A DNA stretch of 64,000 nt from Apteryx mantelli (taxonomy: Eukaryota > Chordata > Aves > Apterygiformes > Apterygidae), in contig NC_089979.1 in NCBI RefSeq assembly GCF_036417845.1, forward strand, positions 51,250,275 through 51,314,274. Reading direction: 5' to 3'. This document shows, one piece after another, positions 43,601 to 57,000 of the stretch (within the stretch, counting starts at the first letter, position 1; each line of letters opens with the position of its first letter). Position numbers and translations under genes: made by a program. The notes under the pieces were generated by a model. The model made no database searches. It was not told where the DNA came from and was given only the letters and a program-made list of their open reading frames with translations.

Positions 43601-45085
43601 AAAGTACAGGGAATTCTTCCTGGGCATGGAGCCTTCCCATATACAGACCAATTCAAATATTCATGCCCATGTTCTCTGCTCAATATCCTCCTAGGTCTTC
43701 TGCCACACCAACCACAGCAAAAATGACCGAGCATAAGTCTATCCCTGCTTCCCTTCCCCAAGCTCCTTTTCATTAGTAACTAAGCTGGTGCAGTGTAAGG
43801 AAGATCACAGGTTGCACTGAAGCAGGGAGAAAGCTTTGCTCCCATTATGCAAATACCTCCCAGATTCTTGCCTCAGGCAATGTAGTCCTGCACTGTACCT
43901 GTACCTCACCAGTATATCACAATTAGAGGCTGGCCCCAATGACATTCATAAATAAAGTGACAGTTGAACTTTAAAGCCCATAAACCTTTTCTCATAGCAA
44001 TTCACCACCTAGATTGATGGGAGTAATCTGAAGAGCAAAGGGTTTGCAGGACTGAGCCTCAAGTCATGTTCCAGTTGGTCGAAGCATAAGCATTTGTGCA
44101 GGAACAGAACTAACTAGTGTATTTATCAGCCACATAAATACCAGAGAAAAAAATTCACCTCTCCCAAAGCAGATCCCCAAAGGAATATTGAGCTATTTAA
44201 ACCAGATGCAAATGGCATCTTTGCCTTCTTCATATATGGGATAAATGGAAAAAAAATATGCAGAATACTAATATCATCAACAGTTCTTTTAATATTGACT
44301 TCAGTGAGAGCAAAGACTGAATTCAGAATATGCATCCTCTCTTGAAATTTTTCAGATACATTTTAAAAATGGTGAATATGCTCCCTGAACAACAAGGAAT
44401 CAGTATACACAACTTCTGAAGAAGTCAGGGCCTGAACATTAAAGAGCATGACTAAGTAAAATATAGACACTGGTGCATATAAATTTTACTTACTGAAGTC
44501 TCTTTTTGGAAAGCAAAATGAATCGTTAATTTTAGAAATATATCCAAATGCATTTGGACATATCTATACAGCTTTTTCTTTTTTCATATTTATGCTCTCT
44601 TTAAACTTTAAACAATACATTTGAAGTACTGAGAACTTTGTTTTAGAATATTGAAATTAATATTGAAATATTTATTCCACATGAAGGCAAAGCTCTAGGC
44701 ACCTTGAAGTGCATAGGAGTTCAGGCTGATTGTTTTCAAGTAAACAACAATTTAAATGCAACTTTTTGTACATACTTTTGTTAGCAAAATAATTTGAGAT
44801 ATAAGATTAGCCTTCTGATTACTCTTACATTAAATAATGTAGAAGTTGTTATAAAATTAGTTCATTTAAAAACAAAGGGAAAGAAGGAAGCAAGCAAGGA
44901 AGAGAAAATGAATAAATTACCTGTCTCAGGTTAAAATCCCTTTGAACTTGTTGGTGCTGATTTCTCTTCTGAAGATGAGGAAATGATAGCTTCTGTTGCA
45001 TATCTTGTGAGAAACAGTGCCCCATGGCTACTAAAATGACAACCAGCCATCCTACATTCTTTAGCCTCTGTGTTTTGGCCGTCAT
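4529..45085 (-). CDS. LAMA3: Laminin subunit alpha-3, short (alpha-3A type) isoform, complete
   Basis: The short isoform uses exon A (44921-45085) followed by W14 to W50. Exon A gives 55 codons and the common exons 1663, so the predicted precursor has 1718 residues, close to the roughly 1.72 kDa-residue size known for human alpha-3A. It starts with a secretory signal peptide, has a short LE-rich arm, then the coiled coil and LG1-5. In mammals this is the keratinocyte form that makes laminin-332 (with beta-3 and gamma-2), anchoring hemidesmosomes through integrin alpha-6/beta-4. The start ATG at 45085 is chosen because a hydrophobic segment follows it immediately and exon A joins W14 in phase 0, exactly as W13 does. 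That both W13 and exon A end in phase 0 with a final Gln codon explains how the two isoforms share the same downstream frame. Confidence 0.93.
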
Positions 45086-48000
45086 TTTACTTTAGCTCAA
45101 CTGCTAACATACACCGTGCTTTCAGTATTCAAATGTTCTCTTATACGCTCCCTTATTCTTAAGCTTCTGACTCAGATTAATGAGCCTATGTGCTGTGATG
45201 GGCCCCACCTTTAAACTTCATACGTGCGTCAAGTCGTACAGCACACATTACAGTTCCTGAGGTTAACGAATAACTCTGCAATTCCTGTAGCTCAGTATAT
45301 ACCTACCTGAGGGTGTGGCAGGCATCACCTTCTCCCCACCTAAAGCAGTCAGACTGAGCTAGACGATTAGAATAGTAAATCACGGAATGAGTAATGCTGC
45401 ATAAACACACAGCACTTATGAACTACACCGGTTTGTGTCTCGATCGCTTCCTTTGGGCTACGTATTTTCACCAATTTATGTAAAAATACCTCTTACTATA
45501 TAAAGGCAGTATGCTGTAAGCAATGGGATGGGAGTAGGAATTTCAGTCAATATTCATCAATTCGCATGTGACACAGAATCAAATATGTGATAAATTAATT
45601 TCTAGAAATATTTCCAAAATGATATTCAGCAGATGATGAACAGTCCCTGAGCAGTGGACATGCATGAGAAACATAGGTCAATTGTAAACGGCAGTTTGAT
45701 CAGTCTCTCTGCAGCTGCTCTGGTCTAGATATTATTCTTTCATTCTCATTTCAAAGATGTTTTCAAGGTTAGTACAGCTATTGCTGCTTTATGGTAACCC
45801 TCAACCATTTTCTCAAACAATAATGCCTCATATTTTGTGCCCTCTGTACACTGCTTATCTCTCCACTACTTTTTATGTTACCTTGGGTATTAATGCATGG
45901 GAAGAGTTGAGCTCTAAGCTAAGCAAAGTGACAGCCAAAAGATTTACAGCCACAGGAACAACTGGCTGGGGCAGGATATATAACTGAGGCTAGGATTTCA
46001 CCATTCTTCAGGTGATAGTATTACTCTGCAATTTTCACATTATCTTTCACAAAAATATCTCCAAATATTTTGCAAATATGGACAACTTAAGTTTTAAAAC
46101 ATTTTCCTATAAAAATAGGAAAATGTTAGCCACCCCAACAGACTAAAAAAGTGCCCAGAATTATCCAGGCTCAGTTTCCATCCCTTGGACTTTCTCATGC
46201 ATTTGCCTACTAAATAAAGAACTTTGTTATCAGGAAACCTTCTCCACATGTAGGGTCTCACAGGCTTTGATCAAATCAACTCTGACCTTCTCTCCATTAA
46301 AGCAAGTATAGACTGAGATTCTTCAGCCTGTCATAGGGCAGCAGAGAATTCCTCATTTTAGTGCTTTATACATGTAAAATGACATTTACAGTTCCACAAA
46401 GCAATCAAGAGTTGGATATCCCTACAGAGCTACTTAGACAGTGAAAGTAATTGAGCCATCAGAAGTGTACACACTTAAAGAAGCATATCTAAGTATTTTA
46501 ATAACTAGTTTGTTTCTTTAACTAAACCAGTATGCATAGCTGCAGGCAAGACAGAAGATAATGGCACAGTATGGAGGCAAACATTTCCTACCTGACATGA
46601 GTCACCAGCATACTCAGGAGGGCAGGAGCATTTCTCTACATTGTACGCAATGCTGCCATTTCCTGTGTTGGTGGCTTCTTCCAGCCCAACCTCACCAAGG
46701 GTTAATCGCTGAGTCTCTGTGAAGTAAAGGCCTCTGATGTGTAAGCCATCTAGTCTAGACAGGATCACCATCAGTTCTTCTCTGGATACAAGGTTATTGC
46801 TGCCGAAATGTCTGAAGTTTCCCTGCACATTAAGGATACAAAATGAGCACAGCCCTGCAGCTTCTTCAGAAGAATATCTGCAGAGAAGACAATGTGGCAG
46901 AAAATAGAAAAAATCATGGAATAGACCCCTATAGTCCCAGGTACTGTGGGGGGAAATAGAGCTCAGGAAAATAAGAACCATGAATGTAAACACAGAATAG
47001 GTGGAAAAAGAATAATGAGCATAAAAAAGGACATACTCTGCACTTTGCATATTTACTAGTAACTAACTGATAGTATGTGCCAGCTCCCAACAAACTACAA
47101 AATACCTGAGAAAGATGTCTGGAATCAATGGGTATGTCCTGTAGAAAGAAAGTGGTAGAGAAATTTCTTGTGTGGGCAGAGAGAAGGAAAGATAATCAAG
47201 AAATAGTTCAATAGACAGAAAGTGAAAACAGAGATCCAGAGAGATGCTGACACCGGGAAAGGTACGTGAGACTTTGAAGCATCAAGAATCTGTCCTAAGA
47301 TAGGAATAGTGATGAAGCAAATAGATTCCTTCTCAGTCATCCAAATTTCTTTGAGTGATCATTCACCAAATCAAAAAAGGGCAGAGGAAAATTATTTTAT
47401 TTTTAAGAGTAAGCAAAGTCCTAAAAGCCCAATCTTTCAGGGCTGCCTTCACACAGCATAACTGAAAATGGAATTTGGCTTGAAGAAACATTATCTTTTT
47501 TGCCTGTACATGGGACGGAAATAACCCAGTTTGACTCTCTGAGCAAAGACTTAAGGTAGGAAATGCTAACTTCATCTGTCTAAATGTTGGGCATCCACTC
47601 TAAGTACCTAGACTCCTTTTAGAATCAGAGGAGGAAAACAGATAACAATTCATTCCATCTGTATTAAGTACATGTCTGGGGCTGGGATGAATCATCTTCC
47701 ATTGTTTACTGAGTCAGTATTACTCCACTGACTCCAGAAGGAGTGCTAAGGACTAGTACTGGACAAGATGCCTAACTTAAAGGTGCTAAAATTAGGTGGC
47801 ATGAATCAGAACCCAGGTTCAGTGTGGCAGTATAGAGAAAAAAAATTTTTTAGTATTTAAAATCTACAGTATATAAGTTTTTATTCATTAACATTATCTA
47901 GTATTTGGTATTTCTGCACAGATTACTGGCATATTTTTATGCACCTCAGAGAAGAAAAGGGAAGGCATGTGAAATAGACTCTTATCAACTAGGAAAATCA

Positions 48001-51000
48001 GGCCTTTCCATTTTAATTTCTTACCTCAACTAGCTGTACACGGCCATAATATTGACGGTCAGGCAGTGGGTTGTTAGGATCCACATAAACTACTTTCATT
48101 TGCTGGCCCTGTGTGAGAATGAGGATATAACATTACCATATCACTACTTTTTATGATGAAGTGTTCAGATGTTGATGAAGCTCATTAATCTTGTCATTTG
48201 GGGGATAAGAACTAAGTAATACCAGTAAAACTGTATGCTATTTTGTCAGCAAAGTAATATAGCAAGCATTGTGTTCCGGTGTCAGCAGGTTTTTCCCTGC
48301 TTTTGCCTATTAACCTCCTTGCTTTCAGATAAAACACTGAGATAATTAAATTAATGCTTGCCAGTTTTTACAGTAACTAGTTATTACTTCTGTTTTGCCT
48401 TTGCAAATAGTCTCTTTTGTTGCCCTTATCTTCTTGTTAGAAAAGCAGCTGCCTCCTGATATCATCTTTAGAGCTTGTCTTGAGTGTAAATTTTTTTATT
48501 AGCATGAAAAGGGAAGTAAAAACAAAACTGGACTGAGCAACGTTCTTTGACCCTGATGCACAAACAAGTGGGATACTACAGAAATACTTCATGAAGCATA
48601 TTTTCCAATGAGAATCCCAGAAGACCGAATTAATATTTCAAATGGCCTGAAGAAACAAAACCACCAAGTTGGGAATTTAAACAAAGAACTGAGATTCCAA
48701 TTTTGGCCTTCATCTAGCTGAATTAAAAAGCAGTTAATCTAAAACGCATTTTTACTTCAGTCCATCAAAGGCTTATAATTACACTTAATTTTACGCTGAA
48801 GAAAATTCTCACAGAAAATGAGATTAATTACCATGGAATCCAGGACATATTTTGCAAAGTCAAGGTCACACTTGCTGACAAGTGTGCAATCATTAATTAA
48901 TTTTTTTCCACAGGTGCATTTTACAGAGAAAACTCTATTTTATCTTTTTATTTGCTCTCAGGTCAGTTATGCTTAATAACATATTACTTTGGCAACAGAG
49001 ATAGGTGTGTTGATGGCTTTGAGCAAAATGCAATAAAATCACTTTTATAGAAATGTAGCATTTTGCTGTAAAAGTTAAGCACACTACAGGAGCAAAATTC
49101 ACCACAGCTGTAAGGATAATAGAAAAATTCATGGTATTGGTATTGCTTGAAAGAAAAAATAATAGTACAAAACTTACTGTCAGTTGTATATCAGGTCTCT
49201 TATCCAGAAGAACCATGCCTTCACTAGGTAAGCCAAATGATTTCACTTGGTAACTTAGGTAGCCACCATAAGAAGAAAGCTATAATAAAATACACAAGAT
49301 TAGAAATACTTTACTGTATTATTGCTTGATATTAATATAATTTTGCATTCAGGTTTACCCCTTCATCCAGCACTGTAAATAATATATTCACTCTTTGTTC
49401 TTTAGACTAAATATGCAAATACATGTTGCCTGGCAGAAATCATTTTTTAAATTGTTTACTTTGTATATCTTCATGAGCAGTAATTGTTACTGTTCTCTGG
49501 AAGGCCATCTGCACCTTTCTTTTTTTTCTTTTTTATACCTGGGATCATGTCAGCTGTGTCGTGGGGAAATCACATGTTCATATGAATGTTCTTCCCCAGA
49601 TTCTACAGGACAGATTCTGCTCATCAAGAACAGACACCAGAGTGACAATGAAACTGGAAGCGTATACCCCACGAACAACCATGGATCAAAAAGAGATGTT
49701 GGTCTGAACACGTCTAAAGCATTTTCTAAGCTTATGACAAACCTGAATCTAATCAGGAAATCTTTGTCCCACTTTCTGGCAGACAGGACTTCTACTGATC
49801 TCAGCTCTATAAAAAGTTGATAACAGACCCTTGTTGTTGTTTGAGCTAAAATTACCCTTCTTTTGGCTCAACTATTAATGACCACAGAATGCCTCAAACC
49901 AAAACAAATAAATATACTGCTGCCCAAACCAAAGACTTAGGCAAGTATGTTTGAATTATCTGACAAATAGCTTCCCTGGGCTGTTTATGAGTGAATAAGT
50001 TAGAAACACACAGAGAGGAAAAGAAGCTCCAGGCACAGCCTAGATGGTTCTTCTTGTACCAAGAGGAGCCTAGATGGTTCTTCTTGTACCAAGAGGAGCC
50101 TAGATGGAGGGTTTATGGGCTACGTGCTAGGTGAAACAAAAACTTTGGAAGAGTAAATAGCCACCTTTTGTGGCTTGACCTCTCCAGTGCCCAAATAGGA
50201 CTCTTTGCAGTCTTTGGGGACAGACAAGACTGCATCCAAGAACCACCTGATTCCATTACCAATTTCCCCTCCACTTGCAGCAACCTGCAACACCTCAGAT
50301 TTCCCTTTGTCTCTTGGATTAGGAGAGAGAATGATATCATAGTCAAGTCAACTCTATAAATTTTAGAATTTTATGCCTGAAGTGCATACAGGCATTTTCC
50401 CTCAAAAGTCTGTTCTCCATAAAATGTTAAGAATAAAATCTTTCAGCCACTTGGATTGGGATGATCAACATCAGAAGCAGCATTTAACAGAACTGAAAAC
50501 AATTTGCTAACTCTTGATTTGACTAATAAACTCTATGTCACTAGCTCCAAATGAAATCTGACTCTCAGATCTACAGCAGTGAGATGTTAAGTTTAGAAAA
50601 GTAAAAAAGCTCAAAAGCTCGGATGAAAGTATATGTAACAAGCTGCTAAGCTAAAATCAGGTGTTTTTCCACAGGTACACTGATTTCTTTTCCATTCCTT
50701 GCTGTCTGCCCTTACAGCTCATGCTTGTTTTAAACATGGAAGGAAGAACTACTTTGTCAGGTTTTAGTGTTCTGCAGGTAAACACCAGCATTTGCTTTAT
50801 CATTTCCCTGTATACTTCGATGAATTACAAACAAAACACAGACATCTCACTACTAAATTTGTTCCTTTGATCACAGAGCTATAATTAATGCTATTATATT
50901 TAGCTAACTGCATTTTCAATAGCATCATTTGGAACTTTGGATATATTTTGCCAACACAATCAAAACAACCCTGTATAAATAAAATTTTCAAAAATGTAAG

Positions 51001-54000
51001 AAGATTCAAGTCAGAACTAATTTCCTGTTTAACACACATTTTAGAACTCTACCATACCACCAACATGTTACATTATTGGGTTCTTTCTGAATAAGCAGCA
51101 TCTCTGGAAATGGAAAAATATCAGTCTTATCAGCTATCCTCTGTATTCTATACGTATACTATTTATTTATAACATTAGCAGTGCATTAAATAGTATTAAA
51201 TAGTGCTAAATAGCATTAAATAGTATGTTAAAATACACAAGAACAGAAAATGGGGACCATGTGTTGTCTGAATTTCTCAGTAAGTTAGTTTATAGCACTG
51301 CTATAGATTTTACATTTGATTCCCTTTTGACTTTGTAAACAAAAGATATATATAGAAAAATATACTCTACTAAATATTAATGTTTCAGTGGAAGTAGTTA
51401 AAATGTTCAAGATAATGGAAAACAGTGTTTTCAGTCTCCGCATATTGAAAAATGTCTGTAGTGATCTTGCTCACATTTTCCAAATGAGATGTTGTTATTT
51501 GAAATAGACTAAACACTGAAATTTTCAGAATACAATAAAATGAATGATTGGGAAGCTTACTGGCTTGTAAAACTAGCATCATGATACAGCCAGTGCCCAC
51601 TAAAACATACACTTACACAAAACAGAAGGTAAAAGCAGGGCCAAAATAGAACTATTTTATTTACAGTGGTTTCACTGTAAATAAATGCAAGTCATGACAT
51701 GCCTGGTTTGATACTGTTATAAGCAACATAAAAAGTATAGCACTGTTCTTCATAGCTGTGCTCAGAGGGTTATGGATTGCTTTTCATTTTATTATGGGAA
51801 TAACAAAAGTCCTTTTGGTTTAACACTATGGTAGTAAACAAAACATATATTTTTATGAAACTTCTTTAGAAAAGAATAGCCATTGAAACAAGAATCTCTT
51901 AAAAATAACAAAAAGCACCCTAACTAAATGCATTGTTTAATCACTTTGAAAGATATTTACCTCCGTGCGTAGGAGTAGGATGAAACTGCTGTACTCCTTA
52001 AAATGAGACTAAGAAGAACTTTGCAAATTTTACCGTCTTTAATACGACAGTGTCTATCCCATTAGTTTTCTCTTTTGTGACAGGAGGATTGCATCTGAAA
52101 AGCCTGTATGTCCTACAGATAGCTAACAGCTATAGACACTGTTAGAGCTGCAAATAGAGAGAACCGGAGACACTGAGCCTGCAAGCAACCACTAGCAAAG
52201 ACCACCTGGTCAGTATAAACCCCAGGCTGAAACGACGATAAACATTAACAGTTAGTAAGGGACTGCCCCATGCATGAGCAGGAAGAGCAGCAAGTAATAC
52301 AAAGATACAAAGAAAAGAAAACCAGGTGCTACTCTTCCCTTCATGAAAGCTTTACCCGACACAAACAGTAAGTGTACAGTTCATGAGCAAAAAATGTAGT
52401 ACTGGTGTCACACAGCCAAATAACACACCTTTAGACCTTTCACTCCTTCTTTTAATCAGCCTTTCCAGCAACATATCAAAAACAACGGGGGGCATTTTCG
52501 TTGGCCGTTGGGTACTTAATCACCTTTTATGCCTTTGGAAGTCTGCCCAGAAGATATTCTTAGGGAGTCTAAAGGATACTCTGGCATTGGCAAGCTCTGT
52601 GTGTTCTGAGTTTCAGAAAAGTGCCTGAAGGTATCAGTTCCCCAAACCATAGCTTTGACCATGTTGTTCACATAAATATCACTCTGACACCCAGCAAGGT
52701 GATTAATTCTATATTTTTGGTTATAATTTTAACACAGTACTCAAAAGTCAAATGTTGTGATTCCTGGCAGGTCAGGGGAGAGAGGTAAGCATCTATTGGG
52801 GGAAGAGAGATAAATGTATCTAAGATAGAGAAGTAGACTTTTCATCAATGGTGTTGGCAAAAAATGAATACTTAATATAAAAGCAGATGAGTTAGGTGTC
52901 ACTCACCTTCTCTCCCAGGTAAGATGGCGGTGCTTTCCAGTACAAAGTATGCACTGAAGCAGGCAATTCTTGAACATCGGCCACTACACTATTACTGACT
53001 GGATTGAAGGTTACTGGAATGTCAACGTTTTTATTCACTGTCTCCAAGCGCCAGTTCCTCATGTCCACAAACTAATGAAAATACATAAAGGAAATAAAAG
53101 CTTGTTTTATCCTTTCCCAGGATCAACTAATGAGGCAAAAATGTTTTGACTCTATAATTCCCTGAGAATTAAATTCAATCCCTTTAGAGACAGCCTAAAG
53201 CCTTTGCACAACGGATGTTGCAAGGACCTCAAAAGAGAGCATAAGTGAGACAGATGTGCCAAAGCTATTGGGATGTAGGCGTTTGGTTAGTTAGCTGCGA
53301 ACTAAATTCTGTCTTCAGTCACATGAAGACATAATCCTTATGGAGGTGACTAGTAATTAATTTGGTGACAAGGTGACATGGACATAATTTGCAGCTGTAT
53401 TTTTATGTTCATTCCAAAACCATGCCAAAGAGACTAACCAAAAAGACAAAGCGTGGACCTGTTGTAGTAAGGTAAGGTAACAGGGAGGGAGGGAACATGC
53501 TAGGATATTATGGGGAGGCAGGCAAGATAACCTAAAATTCTGGCTCTTTACTACTGCACATTTGAATTTGGCTTTTTTTTTCCATGAAAGACCAGACATC
53601 CTGTTATTTATCATTACACTCTTGGAAAAAAAACATAATGTATATGGACCAGAATAGTTCACAAAGCAATATGACAAAAAGATAGACATGTTTTCAAGAA
53701 CAGGCTTTGGTGAGGACAGGCAACCACTGGGTGAAAGCTCCCTAAAGCCAATGGAAGTTTGCTGCTGACTTCACCAAGGCCAGGTTTACATCCTTTGTTG
53801 GTAAATAATAAAGTGCCACAATCTGGATTACATCTAGTGTATGTCTAAACCTAAACCAAACTCCACGTCCAACATTTGAGGACTCCGCTTCTCTCTTCTC
53901 TTTCTCTTGCACTGTTTCAGGCAGCTGTTCCTTATTTTCAGTTTTCAGCCACCTTACATTACTTCTACCACTCACTTATGCTATTGTTACTTAAATATAT

Positions 54001-57000
54001 CACATTTATCATCTCCTCCTCCTTTTTTTTCCTCCTTCATGTAATTTCTTTTTTTTACAGGAAGGGAAGAAGGACAGCTCTTATTTTTACAATCTCTATG
54101 GTATTTCTCACACATTTCTTAGGTTCCAAAATGTGTCTATGGTACAGAGATGTAAAATGACACAAGTGCTTATTGAAGCATCTTGAAGGAGACCATTGAC
54201 TTTAATGATGAACTGGTGTTTGAAGCTATAACAACAGATGGCCAGATCAATTACTCCAGCTACTGATTTGTAAGCAACTAGTGATTTGTAAGCAAACAGG
54301 TGAAAAAGGCTGTTTCTGCTGAAAGGCACTTTTAGACTATATAGAAGTCTTAACGAGGCTGCACCATCATCTGCACTATTTCTTGCAGAATATTTCTCAT
54401 CCTTAGCCACTAATAAAATATAATTCCAATTTTGGAAGAAATCTGACATTTCCTTAATGGGAAAAAAAGGCAGGTTCATGATAGCAAAGAAAAAACTATT
54501 GAATACACCTTGGTTCTACGACGATTTGTGCTGCGACAGTTGTTGGTTGCCCCAAAACAAAAGCAAGAGGTGCATCCCTTGGGATTCGAAGGATCCTGAT
54601 AAAACGATCCTGGTCGGCAAACATCACATTCTGCACCTTCAACATTCTCCTGTTAAGGCACAGTTGAAAGAATTCTTAGAATTTTCCTTGTGTTAATGGT
54701 GAGACCACCAAAATTTGCACATAAAGCAAATCTTCTGACAGAATATTTATTTAAATATACAGAAACACAAATGAAAATGTATGCTTCTCTGTATACACCA
54801 TATTCCAAATGTAAACAAAACTGACTTCTTTAAAACTACCTTAGTTGTGAGCTGCTGAGCTTTCCAGCATATAAAGTGAATTGAGGAGTAATAAATATTA
54901 GTCAGAGACAGCTGGTAACTTCCCTGCCAAAACCCTCCTGCTGGGTTTTCCAAACCTACAGTATAAATGGTTGCTTGTGAAAGTTCACATTTATCACATT
55001 CAATTATGCAAATCACAACAAAAGAAGATTTACTGGATATAATGATGTGGTGAAATGTCAACTGGCATAACATGGCTAAGAAAAGCATGGGACCTGGTCA
55101 ACATCCAAAAACTGAGGTGCAGATGCATAAAGCAGATGTGTGGGGGGTACAGACTGTTTCAGTGACTCACTGAACATCTATTTGGTAGCACCTTAACCTC
55201 CTGCAAAGATGATGACCACCTGTGAAACTCACAGATAGTGAACTCATTAAAAACCTGCATTTATCTGCAGTCATGATAATCTGTGCACTTACTGCATGGT
55301 GGGGTGTTTCTGTTCGGATGAATTTAATTCTTACTGAAAACCTGGTGATAAACTCACTTTATTCACCCTGTTAAATACAAAATAGTCACTGAAGTGCAAA
55401 TGATGTTTATGAATGCAGAAGTAATTTGATTTATCTGACCTTGCAGAGACAAATTCCTGTCTGGGGATCACAAACATCTGGTTCTGTTCCGCCTCTGTTG
55501 CAATTACACGGAATGCAGTTTGGGAAACCGTAAGTACCAGGACCACACCGATCACACTGCCGTCCCTTTATTCCTGGTTTGCATCTTTACCAACAAACAA
55601 ACACAGCAGCAGTTAGTTCTTCTCACACAGGAAGGAGTCAATGGGAGAGGCAGCAAGAGAGGGAGAGATGGAGGGGGAAGATTAAAACCAAGGGCAGATG
55701 GATCTTTGAAGTGACTCCATGGCTATGAAACAACTGCATCATTTCCAAGGAAGAACAGCAGCAGGTTAGTGTTGTCCTCAAACTCCAACTGTGAGAAGTA
55801 CTGCAATTTTTTATAGTGGTCATACAACTACTGAAAGACGGATCTGATTTTGAATGGTATAAATGCTCACAGTGGAATTAGATTTCTGCAGCTGTTCAGT
55901 GCTTGCAGCAGGGAACTACTTTCTGTATACAACAAGGTGTGAAATATGCATGTTGTACTCAGGTAAGCAGAGCCAGCAGAAGATTTGTAACTGGAGCATG
56001 TGACAGAGCATTAGTCAAGGCACTTGCCTCCTAATAAGGTGGAGAATTCCAGGCATATTAATAATTATGGTGACTTCAACCTGCCTCAGTTAGTTTAAAA
56101 CTGTTCACAAGGGATAAAATCCTCTTTGCTCACAGCAAAGGCTGAGTGTCTTGGATTTATTTAAGTGAAGTACAGAAGATGCGAAAAACAACACCAAGCT
56201 ATGAACAGGGCTTGAGATAGCAGAGAACATCTTTCTTTGGGAGCAGCTACCTCCTACTGCCTTTGCCACAAACTTGCACAGACTGATAAAACTAGTTAAA
56301 ATGTGGGTCTGATGATCCTTCTTGCTCCTGTCCATGCTGGCATCTTCTCACAATCTATCTTTATCAAGCCAAAACAGGTTTCAAGAGAGTAGGGATCCCT
56401 TGAAAAGGAATGTCTGCCACCACCAACGATCACATCTTTAAATTTTATCTGTGATAAGACGATTTTTAAAACTCTCAGCAAGTTGGCAGAGTCTCCTTTG
56501 GCTCTCAGCACCACATTTATATGTACACCAACACTATGAATTTAATGGAAATAGAAGTTAAAGTATGGGGACAAGGTATACTGCACTTCATGTAACACCC
56601 GGAAACAATTACTCAATTCAGCAGACAATGTGTGAAGTTTGTCACCATCTCCCTGAGCGTGTTACCAACATGAGCAGATAAATGGAGCTAAATGGGGGCT
56701 TTGAACTTCATGTAATCCACAGAGGGAATAATATTAATCAGAATGTAATGGTTGGCTACATACTTCAGTAATCAGTCCAAAAGTATTTGCTAAATGTCAA
56801 ATTTTGCTTCAGAGTTTTTTACTAATAAACGGTCATTTTCATAGATATTACCAATTAGGCTGCAAGCGAAAAATACCACCCTTAGAATCAGGCAATATAG
56901 CTTTTCACTGAAACAGAAAATCTGACTATTTCTGAAAAAAAAATCCTCAATTTTACTGGAGCAGAAACATGCTAAGCCCTTTCTTTGGAGTATTAGATTT

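Larger units (their letters stand above)
45086..45240 (-). promoter_or_regulatory. LAMA3: Internal promoter of the LAMA3 alpha-3A isoform
   Basis: Reading the minus strand toward exon A, there is an AP-1-like TGACGCA (45225-45231), a perfect AP-1 site TGAGTCA (45168-45174), a TATA-like TATAAG inside GTATAAGAG (45140-45145), and then the ATG at 45085. The TATA box would place the start of transcription near 45115, giving a 5' UTR of about 30 nt. In mammals the alpha-3A promoter is known to be AP-1-driven in keratinocytes. The motifs are seen; promoter activity is inferred. Confidence 0.62.
42773..46591 (-). other. LAMA3: Long-isoform intron W13-W14, hosting exon A and its promoter
   Basis: 3.8 kb. 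The part 45086-46591 is upstream of exon A and should hold alpha-3A regulatory DNA; besides the proximal motifs there is a TGAGTAA near-AP-1 site at 45388-45394. Between 42773 and 44920 nothing was recognised. Confidence 0.7.

Noticed and set aside
46505..47050. A 181-codon minus-strand open frame taken as one large exon
   Set aside because: Only 46592-46822 is laminin-like; the rest is intron reading through, with a good acceptor at 46823.
49395..49820. A 141-codon open frame on the plus strand
   Set aside because: No similarity to known families and no splice or promoter context; chance frame in an intron.
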